A stretch of DNA of 64,000 nt from Amyelois transitella (Eukaryota; Arthropoda; Insecta; Lepidoptera; Pyralidae). The stretch spans positions 5,987,001 through 6,051,000 of the forward strand of contig NC_083515.1 of NCBI RefSeq assembly GCF_032362555.1. The letters are read 5' to 3'. Shown here piece by piece: positions 35,504 through 46,423 of this stretch; positions within the stretch are counted from its first letter, which is position 1, and each line of letters begins with the position of its first letter. Position numbers and translations under genes: made by a program. The notes under the pieces are model-generated. The model was given only the letters and a program-made list of their open reading frames with translations, did no database searches and was not told the origin of the DNA.

Positions 35504-35632
35504 AGCCACGGATACACTAGGGGACAAATGGAGCAACATGTTGCGGAACATGTTGCTCAACAACTACGTGGAATGTGCCGAGATACATGTCGCGGAACAT
35601 TTTGTCGACCACACTTCTCAGTGTTTATAGAA

Positions 35633-37673
35633 ATGTCGCCCGAGGAGGTTGTGGCTATTAGTGCTGCGTACATAGTAATTATATCGAGTGTGTTGAAACG
35701 TAAGAGAAAGAGAAGGTGGTGGATGCGGAATTTCTTATTACAACGAGAAAGAAGAGTAAATATTCTAAGTGATCTCCGAATGTCTGACGGATCGTTTGTG
35801 AATTTTACTCGCATGTCATCATCTGATTTTGAAACTTTGTTGCAAATGATCGCATCTTCCATAGCCAAACAGGATACAATATTACGAAACGCTATTAGTC
35901 CTCATATCAGACTTGCCATTACATTGAGGTACTTGTCGACTGGAGATTCTTATGCTTCTTTGTCGTACACTTTTCGAGTGTCAAAACAACTGATACGTAA
36001 AATAGTACCAGAAGTTTGTAAAGAACTGATAAATAAATTGAAGATATGTGTAAAGGTAAGTTAAAGAAAACGCATATATTTTATTTATAATTGTATTTTA
36101 ATCTTCAGTAAAATAAATTTTAAAGAGTACGAGATGGATATAGCGACCAACGTAAATTAATTAGTATTAGTGCCATCAATGCTATTAGTGTTCGAGGAAT
36201 CCATAGTTTCAAGTATATCTTGTATAATATGCTCTTCAGAAGGCTCGGGGCTAATATCACTGGATGCAGTGCTATAGCCCTGTTGAACAACTGGCTGGCT
36301 TTGATTATTATAAATTGTACGGTATTTTCCTAAGCGTGCATCTAATAAAATATTATTAATATAATATTTAGCCATAATTACACTGTGTTCGTCATTTAAT
36401 GCACGTAACTCAGTTCCTACGTACTGTCCATAAACATCGAATTCATCTCGGGACATCATTCTGTTTTTAGCAGCATGCAGAACTTCATAAGCCTCCTCTA
36501 ATCTATCTTCATTGGGGTGGCTCCTCTTGCGAGTTGGTCGCGACGATGAAGGTGTTGGTGCAGGGGTTGTAGGTTGCTCTGCTTGATCAATGGTAGATTG
36601 CGATTCTAGTTGATGAGGAGATTGAAATTCTGGAACGGTAGATTGAGACTGTAGAACGACATCTTCATCCGGAGACGAAATCGTGTTTTGGCTTTGTGGA
36701 CTCTGAAAAATTAATGATATAAATATTAAATCAATTATTATAATAAGGATAGACTATAAAACACGTATTGTATTATTTCAAACATCTGTTAGACATGAAT
36801 CCTTAATTATTAGTACGTAAAAATAGTATTTAATGTTTAATAATTTCTTTACAGGTCCCAGCTACTGCAAATGAATGGAAAGCCAAGGCTAGAAGCTTTG
36901 AAAATATATGGAATTTTCCGCATTGCGTTGGATCTATAGACGGTAAACACGTTTTGATCCAAGCTCCTTCGAATTCTGGAAGTGACTATTTTAACTATAA
37001 AGAACAATTTAGTATTGTCCTATTGGGTATTGTCGATGCAAATTACAATTTTATCTATGCAAATTGTGGTGCTAAAGGAAAATCTTCTGACAGTGGAGTA
37101 TTCCAAGAGACTGCTTTTTATAAAGCTTTGGCTGATAACCAACTCAACTGGCCGACTCCAGACCCAATACGACAAGATGGGCCGAATATGCCTTACGTAC
37201 TTGTAGGAGACAGCGCCTTTGCACTGACAGAAAACATGATGAAGCCATATCCCGGTAATCATGACGTGGGTACAACAAGACGCATTTTCAACTATCGACT
37301 GTCAAGAGCTAGAAGAATTGTCGAAAATGTGTTCGGTATCTTAGGTGTTGTATTTCGTATATTCCGAACTCCCATAACCATCCTACCCTGTAATGCTGAA
37401 CTTGTTGTAATGGCGTGCATATACCTCCATAATTTTTTAAGGCGAAATAGTCAATCGAGATCACTGTACAACCCACATGGAACTTTTGATTCTGAAAATG
37501 TGGATCACGATATTTTAGAAGGATCTTGGCGCAGAGAAGCTGGCTCTGTTAATATGTCGAATTTAAATGCTATGGGACGACGCTACCCTGAATCTGCTAT
37601 GGAAATAAGAAACAAATTTGCTGAATATTTCATGAGTGAAGAAGGACGTGTTCCCTGGCAGAATAATTTTTAA
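35633..37673 (+). CDS. Harbinger transposase, HARBI1-like (DDE_Tnp_4)
   Basis: Exons 35633-36055 and 36855-37673, phase 0, give 413 aa, a normal length for HARBI1-like transposases. The enzyme cuts and joins DNA at the element ends with a DDE triad: D170 in GSIDGKH, D260 in VLVGDSAF, and E298 in RARRIVENVFG. A basic region (KRKRKRR) and a helix-turn-helix-like stretch (YASLSYTFRVSKQLIRKIV) precede the catalytic part. I chose the Met at 35633 because the upstream 35 codons from 35528 lie in subterminal repeat DNA. The intron (36056-36854) contains the second exon of the MADF gene on the other strand. AATAAA lies at 37677-37682. No stop or frameshift was seen. Confidence 0.93.
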
Positions 37674-38350
37674 ATGAATAAACTAGTATTGTACTATATT
37701 TTTTCTTTTAATGTTATTGAACAACGTCAATCCTTTTAGAAGTGAAGTCTTGTGGGTGAGGTGTGTACAAATCTTAGTTAATGTAAATAATACATATTAT
37801 ATTAGTAGTGATAAGGTGAAATAATAATAAAATAAGTGATAAGATAAAAAAATACAGCATCATATGGGCAGAAAAAAGGAAATAGAAATAGAAGAAAGTT
37901 TAAATTAATAAATTAAGTATGTATAAATTTAGCTACCCGTGCGAAGCCGGGGCGGGCCGCTAGTAAATATAAATAAATTAGAAATAAAAAAGCATAACTT
38001 ACGTTTGTGTCCAAAGTGTCCAAGCTTCCAGACGTTGTGGCTCCCTTTAGCAAAAATTTCATTGCATCATACGCAAACCATGCACTGGACTTCACGTCCT
38101 CTCGTCCACTGCCAGTAGTTTTTGACGATTTCACTTTCTTCCTTTCTCGGACAAATTGCGAACGCAGGGTATGTACTTTGGCTTCTATTTCTTTTCTAGG
38201 CAATTTAAGCGCCTTGGCAATATCCTCCCATGCATCATTTTTCTTTATTTTATTTCGATAGTCACGGTGTGAAGTATCCCATAACAAGTCACGACTTTCG
38301 TAAAGCTCAATAAGCAAAAGCACGGTATCATTTCCCCACACAACAGACAT
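36157..38350 (-). CDS. Harbinger accessory MADF-domain DNA-binding protein
   Basis: Exons complement(38003-38350) and complement(36157-36702), phase 0, give 297 aa. Residues from about 8 to 95 form a MADF domain: LLLIELYESRDLLWD, the DYRNKIKKNDAWEDIAKAL helix, and an RERKK basic stretch ending SAWFAYDAMKFL. A Ser/Gln/Pro-rich linker, an RKR basic patch and a helical C-terminal region follow. In this superfamily the second protein helps bind the terminal DNA and brings the transposase to the nucleus. It is transcribed against the transposase, and its intron (36703-38002) contains the whole second transposase exon. The AATAAA complement lies at 36080-36085. It looks intact. Confidence 0.9.
37915..37963 (+). 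repeat. GC-rich CGAAGCCGGGGCGGG terminal motif
   Basis: ACCCGTGCGAAGCCGGGGCG followed by GGCCGCTAGT. The same end occurs at 52028-52065 (+) and, diverged, at 63945-63985 (+). This is a common lepidopteran repeat terminus. CTAGT is compatible with a Helitron end, but I found no 5' end. Here it lies inside the MADF intron of the Harbinger element, so it is either part of that element or nested in it. Confidence 0.45.
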
Positions 38351-38576
38351 TTTAAAGGCACGTTGCGTACGCGACTATACTCGGTGACAAATGCCGCAAC
38401 ACTGACGCGGGACACATGCGCTCGCTCACGAGGCGGGAGCAAGCAACATGCCCCGCGTCACGTACAATGTTGTGGGTCATGTTGCGGGACACTATGCAAC
38501 GTTGCAGCGTCACGTATATTTTGTGTTGCGCGTCATGTTGCGGGACAAAATGTTCCCTAGTGTATCCGGGGCTTAA

Positions 38577-38633
38577 CAAACATCCATACATCCATACAAA
38601 CTTTCGCCTTTATAATAGTAGTAGGATTGTGGC
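38577..38633 (+). mobile_element. RTE-like 3' repeat, right part
   Basis: CAAACATCCATACATCCATA, then ACTTTCGCCTTTATAATAG and AGTAGGAT. It completes the repeat begun at 35337. Confidence 0.85.
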
Positions 38634-38689
38634 ATAGTAAGTGACGCTACTAAATAAGTTTAATCATATCACACTGAATTAGTTTGAAC

Positions 38690-38952
38690 ATACATACATA
38701 CATACATATGTTCACGTCTATATCCTTTGCGGGGTAGACGGAGCCAACAGTCTTGAAAGGACTGAATGGCCACGTTCAGCTATTTGGCTTAGTGATAGAA
38801 TTGAGATTCAAATAGTGACAGGTTGCTAGCCCATCGCCTAAAAAAGAATCCCAAGCTTGTAAGCCTATCCCTTAGTCGCCTTTTACGACATCCATGGGAA
38901 AGAGATGGAGTGGTCCTATTCTTTTTTGTATTGGTGCCGGGAACCACACGGC
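38690..38952 (-). mobile_element. full-length TGCCGTGTGG-type repeat
   Basis: It has all consensus blocks from the CATACATACATATGTTCACG tail to GGTGCCGGGAACCACACGGCA. It is little diverged, so one of the youngest copies here. Confidence 0.9.
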
Positions 38953-39712
38953 AATTAGTTTGAAGGTTGCTCATTTCTAAGTAACAAGTATTCCAAGATA
39001 GTACTTACCAAGAACTACGCCAGTACCTAGTTATACTTGTAAGGCTACTTGGTAATAGATACTAATGAGATCAAGGACAAAAATGTCCCTAACTCTGCTG
39101 ACTTGCATGTTGTTAAAGGTCATCAATAAATGTTTATTAACCTTATCAACTTTAGCCGTAAAGTATACCTATGATATGAAGATGCAAAGAAGCAACATAG
39201 AAGAGAATTAAACTAGATACGAGTATTATAATAGAATATGATAATGGATATAGACTTTTAATTACTTACATAAGTTATAAAAATCCTAGTTAGTTATTAT
39301 TAGTTATAATTATATATATTATTAGTTGTAATTATTAAACCCTATAATTTTTGACATAGGAATCTTAGATACCTAATAAATATTATTAGCAGAAAATGCT
39401 CATGACATTGTAAATTAGTTTGGAATTTGTCACAGATATATTGTTTTTAAATCTGTCGAATTCCCTCACTAGTATTACACTAAAAAATTAACGTCCACAA
39501 AGCAAATAATGATGTCAGTAGGCATGTCAATATGTCATCAAATACATCCGTCCGATCCATTTTATTTACTGAAAAATAATCAAGTATCTAGTAAAGGAAT
39601 ACCCATTTCTTACTGTAGGTAAAGACTTAGCTGCACTTCCATGGCTTAAGGCATGGCAAAAATTCAAACACATAAGGTTCAAAATGCCAAGACGAATTAA
39701 AGACTATGAAAT
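38953..39712. other. AT-rich intergenic stretch
   Basis: No gene or clear repeat is seen. It probably contains the promoter and any 5' untranslated exon of the next gene. Confidence 0.5.
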
Positions 39713-41519
39713 ATGAAACTACCTTTTAACATGATTATTTCAACAGTTCTGAAACCACACTTAGGTATAACAAGACAGTTGTGCCAGCATCCTACATTTT
39801 TAGGATGTATTCAATACACATATTTCTATGGGATACTTGGTTTTGTAAGTTTCTACGTTAAAACTTTTAAAAAGATACTTGCATTTCATATTAAAATCAT
39901 TTGCTGAATTCCATTCTTCAGAATAGGCAGATAAACCTTAGTCACATATTACTCTGTAAAATGAGTAAGAAAACGTGAGACTGAAATACTAAAAACAAGA
40001 AAAATTCAATGCCGTGCCGAGTGCCGTGTGGTTCCCGGCACCAATAGAAAAAAAGAATAGGACCACTCCAACTCTTTCCCATGGATGTCGTAAAAGGCGA
40101 CTAAGGCTTATTAACTTAAGATTCTTCTTTTAGGCGACGGGCTAGCAACCTGTCACTTTATATAAATCTCATCTATCAGTAAGCCAAACAGCTGAACGTG
40201 GCCTATCAGTATTTTCAAGACTGTTGGCTCTGTCTACCCCACAAGGGATATAGACGCGATTATATGTATGTATGTGAAGAAAAATACAAACCTTCTATGT
40301 TAGATCTTACAAATCGATTGAAAAGCCGGAAGAAATTACTGGATAAATAAGTGTTCGAAATCTTAATTTTCCAGATATTAAGTGCTCATCACCTCAGAAC
40401 ACACCTTGGAGAAACGCCTTATGCAGATACTAAGGCTAACGAATTGGAAAATTTTATGCTTGTACATGACTTGAAAATCATTGCAACGTCTATGGGTTTA
40501 GTTCAATACGCTTGTCTGCTTGTAGGTTGCTTTACGGTGAGTTAAACGCTGTACTGCTAATAAGCATAAATTTACTTTTATTTACCTATCTATCTTTTAT
40601 CACTGAAGCTCAATACCATCATTGGGCTATATACCTGAACAAGGCCTTTCATTAGTCTCGTCTCTATCCCTTGCGGGGGAGACAGAGCCAACAGTATTAA
40701 AAAGACTGATAGATATCATTAGGTGTTATAGCTTTACGATGGAATTGAGATTCAAATAGAGACAGGTTACTAGCCCATTGCCTACAAAAGGAATCTCAAG
40801 TTTATAAGCCTATCCCTTAGTCGCTTTTAATGCATCGACGGGAAAGATATGGACTGGTCCTATTTTAAAGTGCCGGAAAACACACGGCATATCGTAATTA
40901 CATGTATTATTTCATTTCAGTATTTACCTTCATTACAAAACATCTGACCGACTTCAAAGACTTTTCTACAAATATATACTAGAGATAAAATTACTAATGA
41001 TGAAGCGTTGATCAAAGCTTATACAGTAGTGTTAAAGTGTGGCATAGTTGAAATTCCTCTGATAGTAATGGGAATATTTAGACAGGTAGACTGAAAGGTA
41101 ACTTAGCTCGGGAGGAAGACAGGAAACTCTTCTTGAAATTTCAACAGCAAGTTACCCAAATAATGGGATATACATTACGCTCGGGTGTAAACAGGCATGA
41201 ACGGAAACCATCTGCATCATTTAGTATAATAAGGTTTTATTAATTTTGAATTCAATAAAAATTATAACAAAACTATCAAAATAAGTATAACGAGAACATT
41301 TTATTTCAGGAAAATCCGGCGTTATTTTTGCCGCACCTAGCAGGGCAACTGTTTCTGGTCGCTGTGGAGATTATAAACGTTTTTCTTATTTTAGCGCAGT
41401 TAAACATGAAATCATTACGCAGACTCAGACATAAAGTACCTGCTATCACACTGATGATATTTAATTGGTTTCAAGAATTTTGCGTTTTTCGCCGTTATTT
41501 ATGCATTTGTGATTTATAA
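39713..41519 (+). CDS. small tetraspan insect membrane protein (DUF7027-like)
   Basis: Exons 39713-39844, 40375-40536 and 41310-41519, all phase 0, give 167 aa. There are hydrophobic segments at about residues 30-48, 79-95, 105-125 and 137-155. The block CLLVGCFTENPALFLPHL, with Asn-Pro just after the second segment and a final W-x-x-E-F-C-V-F-R-R-Y, fits the widespread insect family of small four-helix proteins of unknown function. The start is uncertain: an acceptor-like TTATTTCAACAG inside exon 1 (39723-39744 area) would make the first exon longer upstream and remove the Met at 39713. Membrane localisation is likely; role unknown. Confidence 0.65.
40010..40276 (+). mobile_element. full-length TGCCGTGTGG-type repeat in intron 1
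   Basis: It starts TGCCGTGTGGTTCCCGGCAC (with a short duplicated TGCCG before it) and ends AGACGCGATTATATGTATG. It has the same orientation as the host gene. Confidence 0.9.
40654..40890 (-). mobile_element. TGCCGTGTGG-type repeat in intron 2
   Basis: The minus-strand copy runs from TCTCTATCCCTTGCGGGGGA to AACACACGGCA, with a shortened 5' block (TAAAGTGCCGG). Confidence 0.8.
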
Positions 41520-42260
41520 TTATTATTGTGCACTTTTGGTCCGAATGAAACTGTATCTACCATTTTTTTTCTTCTTATTTTACTTAGCCAGGGAACTGTT
41601 TGGACTTAATTTTTGTAATATCCCTCGATGAACGTTTGGTAATTCTAATATAGTTTTTACTGGGATGAAAGGTATGTTTTTCTCAGAACTCCATATGCAT
41701 GTATGCATCGATTCAGTGGTGTAACTGAAAAGAGATACGAACAAACTCAAGTATGTGATTAAGAAGGTACTTAAAAATCTAGATACTGGCAACTTAATAA
41801 CTTTGATATTAAAAACAAAATTTTTGATTGACATAATGTACATTAGCCACATATTGCACAGTTCTGAGTATACTCGTATCTCTCGTCTATACCATGTAGT
41901 GTCTTAAAAATAAGATTAAAATATTCCCAAAACAGTTTTGTTAGTGATTGGTATGAAACCCACATGGTAATTTACAAATACTAGTATCAGCAGATATGAA
42001 ATCATGAATATTTCTTGAGATTAATTTAAGATGGAAACGGAGAGCGCAAATTTCATAGATCGGCTCCGTTTTAAGCATGAAAATCAGGTACCTGTTATAC
42101 TGTTTTGCAGTGTTTTATAGTACTTTTGTTGTAGCATAATTAGCGAAGCGTCTTACAGTATTCGGGTTTTAATATTCCAAGCAAAACACTGGTATCGTGA
42201 GAGGTAAGTATACTTGATCAAGTCGGGGAGGTCCTGGTTTAAGGTCAGCTCAAGAGTAGC
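41520..42260. other. intergenic stretch between the two membrane-protein genes
   Basis: No supported gene or clear repeat. The 90-codon minus-strand frame at 41580-41852 has no recognisable feature. Confidence 0.5.
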
Positions 42261-42507
42261 CTAAATATAAATATATACGGGACAAATTACACAGATTGAG
42301 TTAGCCTCGAAGTAAGTTCGAGACTTGTGTTACGAGATGCTAACTCAACGATACTATATTTTATAATAAATACTTATATAAATAAACATCCAAGACCCAG
42401 GACAATCAGAAAAAGTTCTTTTCTCATCATGCCCTGGCCGGGATTCGAACGCGGGACCTCCGGTGACTCAGTCATGCGTACTACCGCTGCGCCACAGAAG
42501 CCGTCAA
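42261..42507 (-). mobile_element. tRNA-derived SINE
   Basis: On the minus strand it opens with a tRNA-like head: A box TGGCGCAGCGGTAGT (complement of 42480-42494) and B box GCGTTCGAATCCC (complement of 42440-42452). The body contains TGTTTATTTATATAAGTATT and ends with TTTGTCCCGTATATA. A second copy is at 52976-53192. Confidence 0.8.
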
Positions 42508-42526
42508 AAAACCGAAGAGCTTGCAA

Positions 42527-42625
42527 AAAGAGTGTTATGAATGTTATGCGAAAGCAGTATTCATGGATCGTGGCAAGTAGAAGTCTTTGTATACTACAGG
42601 TAAGAGGTGTGACTTGTGTAAGTAC
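42527..42625 (+). mobile_element. diverged LINE 3'-end type repeat
   Basis: ATCGTGGCAAGTAGAAG and AGGTAAGAGGTGTGA match the 17243 family weakly. Confidence 0.4.
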
Positions 42626-42696
42626 GTATTTAAAGTGAAATTACATTAAATGGGAACTTGCTTAAGTCTAGTAATCGTTCTAATGTTCAACAGCGG

Positions 42697-45446
42697 ATGA
42701 ACGTTATGGATGGCATCAGCGATAGTCCCGACGGTGTTCGTATGAAACTCCGGGCTCTTCTCGTGGCGTTGCTAGGAGTGTCAATGTCTGCGTGTGCGTT
42801 CGCTTCCCAACCAGTGGAGTTGGAGTTAGAAGATGACGATGTAGCGCAGAAACTGAGCAATGTCAGCTTTGCTCGACGGTAAATAACTTTAATAGCTACC
42901 TTTATAAATAAGATGCTTCGTGTTTGGAGTTGAAACGGGTTGACTCAAAAACTTCCAAAACGACTTTGATGAAAGGCACACAAATAAACTTAATCTCCGA
43001 GTAGCGTTTATTTCTGTAAATTCTTACGGCGAAGACCCTGATAAATAAGAAAAAGAAAATATCCGTTACCGAAAATCATACATAGGTACATTTATAATCA
43101 TCTATATCCCTTGCGGGACAGGCAGAGCCGTCAGTCTCTTCTTCTTTAAATATAATTTAGCATATTTTTTACACAGAATTACAAAACCCACGATTCGACT
43201 GGTGATGGGGTACGGAAAGCTAAGTGCCTTTGTGACTGCAGCCAGCTCGTTGCTACTTCTTATAGCTGTAATGTCCAAGGTTGGTTTATTTTTTATCTAC
43301 TTAGGGTATCTACATATAAATTAATATTAAACTTCACTTAGAAAACTACGATAATAATTTAAAGATTCCTATAGATAGATAACGTATAGTCAAAACTGCC
43401 TGGATTCTAGTAAACACTAAGAGAGAATTTTCCTCAACGAAAAAACACGTGCCTAAATAATAAAGACATAGAAGTCGAGACATAGGGCTAAAAAGTACCT
43501 AATTACTTACCTATTTTAGGTACCTTTCATTATAACATACATTCTTATAATAACGTCTATATCCCTTGCAGGGTAGACAGAGCCATTAGTCTTAAAAAGA
43601 CTGAAAGCCCACGTTCAGCTGTTTGGCTAATTGATAGAATTGAGATAGTGTCACTATCCTGGTTGCTACCCTGTCGCCTTAAAGAAGAATCTCAGGTTTA
43701 TAAGCTTATCCCTTTCATTCTATATGATTTTCGTTTAATAATTGATTCTGGGCCCAAGGCTCCCCTGGAGGAAACCTCTGGGGGTGCCATAGGCACTTTA
43801 CCTAATTCCGACCCATGGCATTCCCATTCTTCAAATCTATACCTATAACAGTGAACCAGTGTATAACAATAAATTAAATTTTGGTAGTTCTCATGAAATC
43901 ACCAAACGAAAAATCATGAATCGGTGAGGGATTTATCACAGTCGATAAAAAATAACCATGGTTAATTTTAAGATTCAACCAATGAAATGTACCTAACCAT
44001 TTATATAACTAGCTATCTTGCGACCAAAAGACCAGACGATAGATCTAACTTTGCACAAAGATAATAAAAAGTAGTAAATCAATTTTCAGCAATCATGGTG
44101 GCGGCGCGGCGCACGTTGGCTCGCGGCGCCGGCGCTTCTTGTCGCAGCATTGGAAGCAGCATCAGACGCAGGCGACGCCATGCTCGCCGCTGCACTTAGG
44201 GGAACAGCTGAGCCAGCGAAAGTCGCAATTCAGACCACTGCCGCAGCCGTCTTGGTCACTGTGGAGATACTTGTCTGGTAAGTATTCAACTCTTGATTAC
44301 TTCCAAACAAGAGGGAACGTCCAGGCCGAAACATCAAATCAATTGAACAACAGAATTGCGAATGTAGATGAAGCCGAATAAGTATCTACCTATGCAGTAA
44401 TCGTGGCAAGTGGATATGTGTTTGCCTACCTCTCCGGGAAAGAATGAGTGGTGTTATGTATGTAGGATTCCTCTTCAGTTTGCTTGCATAAAGAGGGGTG
44501 AATTGGCTTGCCTGTAATTCATCTGTTGGCAATCCCAGTTAGCTTATAAAGAAAAGCTTTATAATTTATTTTATTTATTTACGCCAATAATACAACGGTA
44601 GTAGAAGGTACGCCTGTATTTGGAAAGGAATTCTTATAAAACAAAATAAAATCTAAGTCTTCATTTCAAATAAAAAGAACAAATAACAATATTCTATTCT
44701 ATTCAAGTATAATATGGGCAAGAAACTAAGTAGTTACTAACAGAAACAAACTAGTTGAAGAACATTTACCTTTCTCACAAAATAACAAAAATTTTCTTAT
44801 AATCGTATTCCATTTAAGAATGCGTTAAGGCTCGTGAGCATGCGACAGAGACGGGGATTGCGCATGCAATATGGTACGTCGTAATCGTCGATTTGGTAAT
44901 AATGTAGCAGACCTAGCCCAACTTCTCCCAGATACTTACTCTGTCTCTCATATTTGCGCATTCCCAGTTGCACCCTCTATTATAGTGCTTCAGGGCCTGG
45001 GGTCGCTTTCCTACATTTATCTTTTCCACTTTGTCCAATCTACGGCGTCTTCAGTTTTCAAACATTTGACAAAATTGTTGCGGCCTGACTGCATAACATC
45101 AATCCGCTTCGTATAGGAGTTCTGGATTAAGTAGTTTATAATGCTTTTCCTTCTTCCCTAGAAAAGGTAGTATTTTTTTTCGATTAGTTTTGTTTCATGA
45201 AAGTAGGCTTTTATGTGAAAAACTTTTTATTGAACTGCTTGTTTTATAAAATTACTTTTATTTCTTTCTGTGAATTCATATTTTTCGCCCACGAAAGCTA
45301 ACATGTTCTTAAAAACAGATCACCTTTTTTAACCCATTTATTTTTTCAGGTATTTTATAGCTAAATTCTTCGAGTACAACCCACCACCAATGGTGCCCGA
45401 AAACAGAATCGAAAAAGAAAACTGTATGAAAACTTTAAATCATTAA
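42697..45446 (+). CDS. small multi-pass membrane protein, unassigned
   Basis: Exons 42697-42878, 43177-43279, 44090-44277 and 45350-45446, with phases 2, 0 and 2 all consistent, give 189 aa. Three starts are in frame: 42697, 42706 (best start context) and 42742, which begins MKLRALLVALLGVSMSACAF, a signal peptide or first helix. Further hydrophobic segments are LSAFVTAASSLLLLIAVM, WLAAPALLVAALEAAS and AAAVLVTVEILVWYFIAKFF. The tail is short and charged. Exon 3 is unusually GC-rich (Ala/Arg codons). It is not assigned to a named family. The helix layout and the phase-0 intron after the second helix resemble the upstream tetraspan gene, so an old tandem relationship is possible. An acceptor-like TGTTCAACAG at 42693 suggests a 5' untranslated exon. 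Confidence 0.75.
43090..43137 (-). mobile_element. TGCCGTGTGG-type tail fragment
   Basis: ATCATCTATATCCCTTGCGG plus CAGAGCC, just upstream of exon 2 of the host gene. Confidence 0.5.
43540..43715 (-). mobile_element. TGCCGTGTGG-type repeat in intron 2
   Basis: AACGTCTATATCCCTTGCAG to TTTATAAGCTTATCCCTTTC. The 5' third is missing. Confidence 0.75.
44310..44465 (+). mobile_element. LINE 3'-end type repeat in intron 3
   Basis: GTAGATGAAGCCGAATAAGT, ATCGTGGCAAGTGGATATG and GCCTACCTCTCCGGGAAAGA are in the order of the 17243 copy. Confidence 0.55.
44925..45075 (+). repeat. dispersed repeat related to 14590-14740
   Basis: TATTATAGTGCTTCAGGGCC, GGGGTCGCTTTCCTACATTT and CCACTTTGTCCAATCTACGG. Class unknown. 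Confidence 0.5.
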
Positions 45447-45589
45447 TGTCCAACCAAAATATACATAATTATTTAGATATTATTTATACAATATACACAT
45501 CTAAACCCTCTTGACGATTATTTATTTAACCAAGTTTCTCGAATCTTAACATTACAGTTATTATCACAACTAGGTGAGTACGTATTTGA

Positions 45590-45595
45590 AATAAA
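45590..45595 (+). promoter_or_regulatory. polyadenylation signal AATAAA (candidate)
   Basis: 144 bases after the stop at 45446. Overlapping AATAAA copies at 46047-46056 are an alternative. Confidence 0.4.
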
Positions 45596-45602
45596 AAGTC
45601 AG

Positions 45603-46256
45603 CCATCCGAGTAAAGAAAGTCTATTTGTTTCAAATTGGTGCTAAGTTTCTAATATTATTAGGTAGATCTATAATGAAAAGCAATGGTCCCCAAGCATAG
45701 TTTATTATAAAATAGCTTTGTTTTACAAACAAATGAATACAAGGCACAGTACCTAAGCATTTGATTTTCCTAATTTTAAAATTTCCTAATTTTAAAAATC
45801 GATTACTATTAGTCTATTTCTACTTTATTAGTTTTTAATTTTGCTTAAGCTATTGTGCGGTCAATATAACGTTTTATATTTACAATTAAAATTATCATAC
45901 ATATATTATCTTTCTAATATCATCTGAAATATCGAAAATATATTTTAATATATCTATAATATATGTGTATATAATAATCAGCAATTTTGTACCTTCTACT
46001 TACAGACTAAGTACTTATATTAAAATATACCTAAGTAAAATTTGGAAATAAATAAAAAAAAAACATGTGTGATATGTTTGTGTTTCGTTGGCTCTGCAAA
46101 TTGTTATCTAGTCTTTTGTAGACGTCGTTTTATCTATATATTTATAATATAATAGGACTTATAATGTAATTGTTAATTTAATTGAGTGATAATTTAGTCT
46201 TCATTTCTTGGAATCATATATTGTAAAAAATCTTACTACTTCACAGGTAGGAGTAA
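45603..46256. other. AT-rich convergent intergenic region
   Basis: No gene. 45768-45797 has a short direct duplication (TTTCCTAATTTTAAAA). It holds the 3' ends of two convergent genes. Confidence 0.5.
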
Positions 46257-46262
46257 TTTATT
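46257..46262 (-). promoter_or_regulatory. polyadenylation signal AATAAA (complement)
   Basis: TTTATT on the plus strand, 162 bases beyond the stop of the DUF4781-like gene. Confidence 0.5.
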
Positions 46263-46423
46263 GTAACCAAAAAAGTGTAAAACGAACAACTGAATGTTAG
46301 TGTTATATTTTTATCTGTAAACTTTTAATATGAACATTGGTTTTTGTCTACAAAAAATATTTTGTAAAGTTATTGAATGTACCACACAATATTAAACTGA
46401 AATATTTATAGTTACAAAATTAT

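Larger units (their letters stand above)
35504..38573. mobile_element. complete PIF/Harbinger DNA transposon, 3,070 bp
   Basis: The terminal inverted repeats are AGCCACGGATACACTAGGGG at the left and the complement of TCCCTAGTGTATCCGGGGCT at the right, 18 of 20 bases matching. The 3-bp target duplication TAA lies at 35501-35503 and 38574-38576, as is usual for PIF/Harbinger. It carries the two genes typical of the superfamily, a DDE transposase (+) and a MADF/Myb-like protein (-), both open after splicing, with all three catalytic residues present. It therefore looks whole and young. GC-rich subterminal motifs (CAACATG, GCGGGACA) are repeated many times near both ends. Confidence 0.95.

Noticed and set aside
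37915-37963. Helitron nested in the Harbinger intron
   Set aside because: The CTAGT end fits, but no matching 5' TC end or clear hairpin was found, so it is listed only as a repeat motif.
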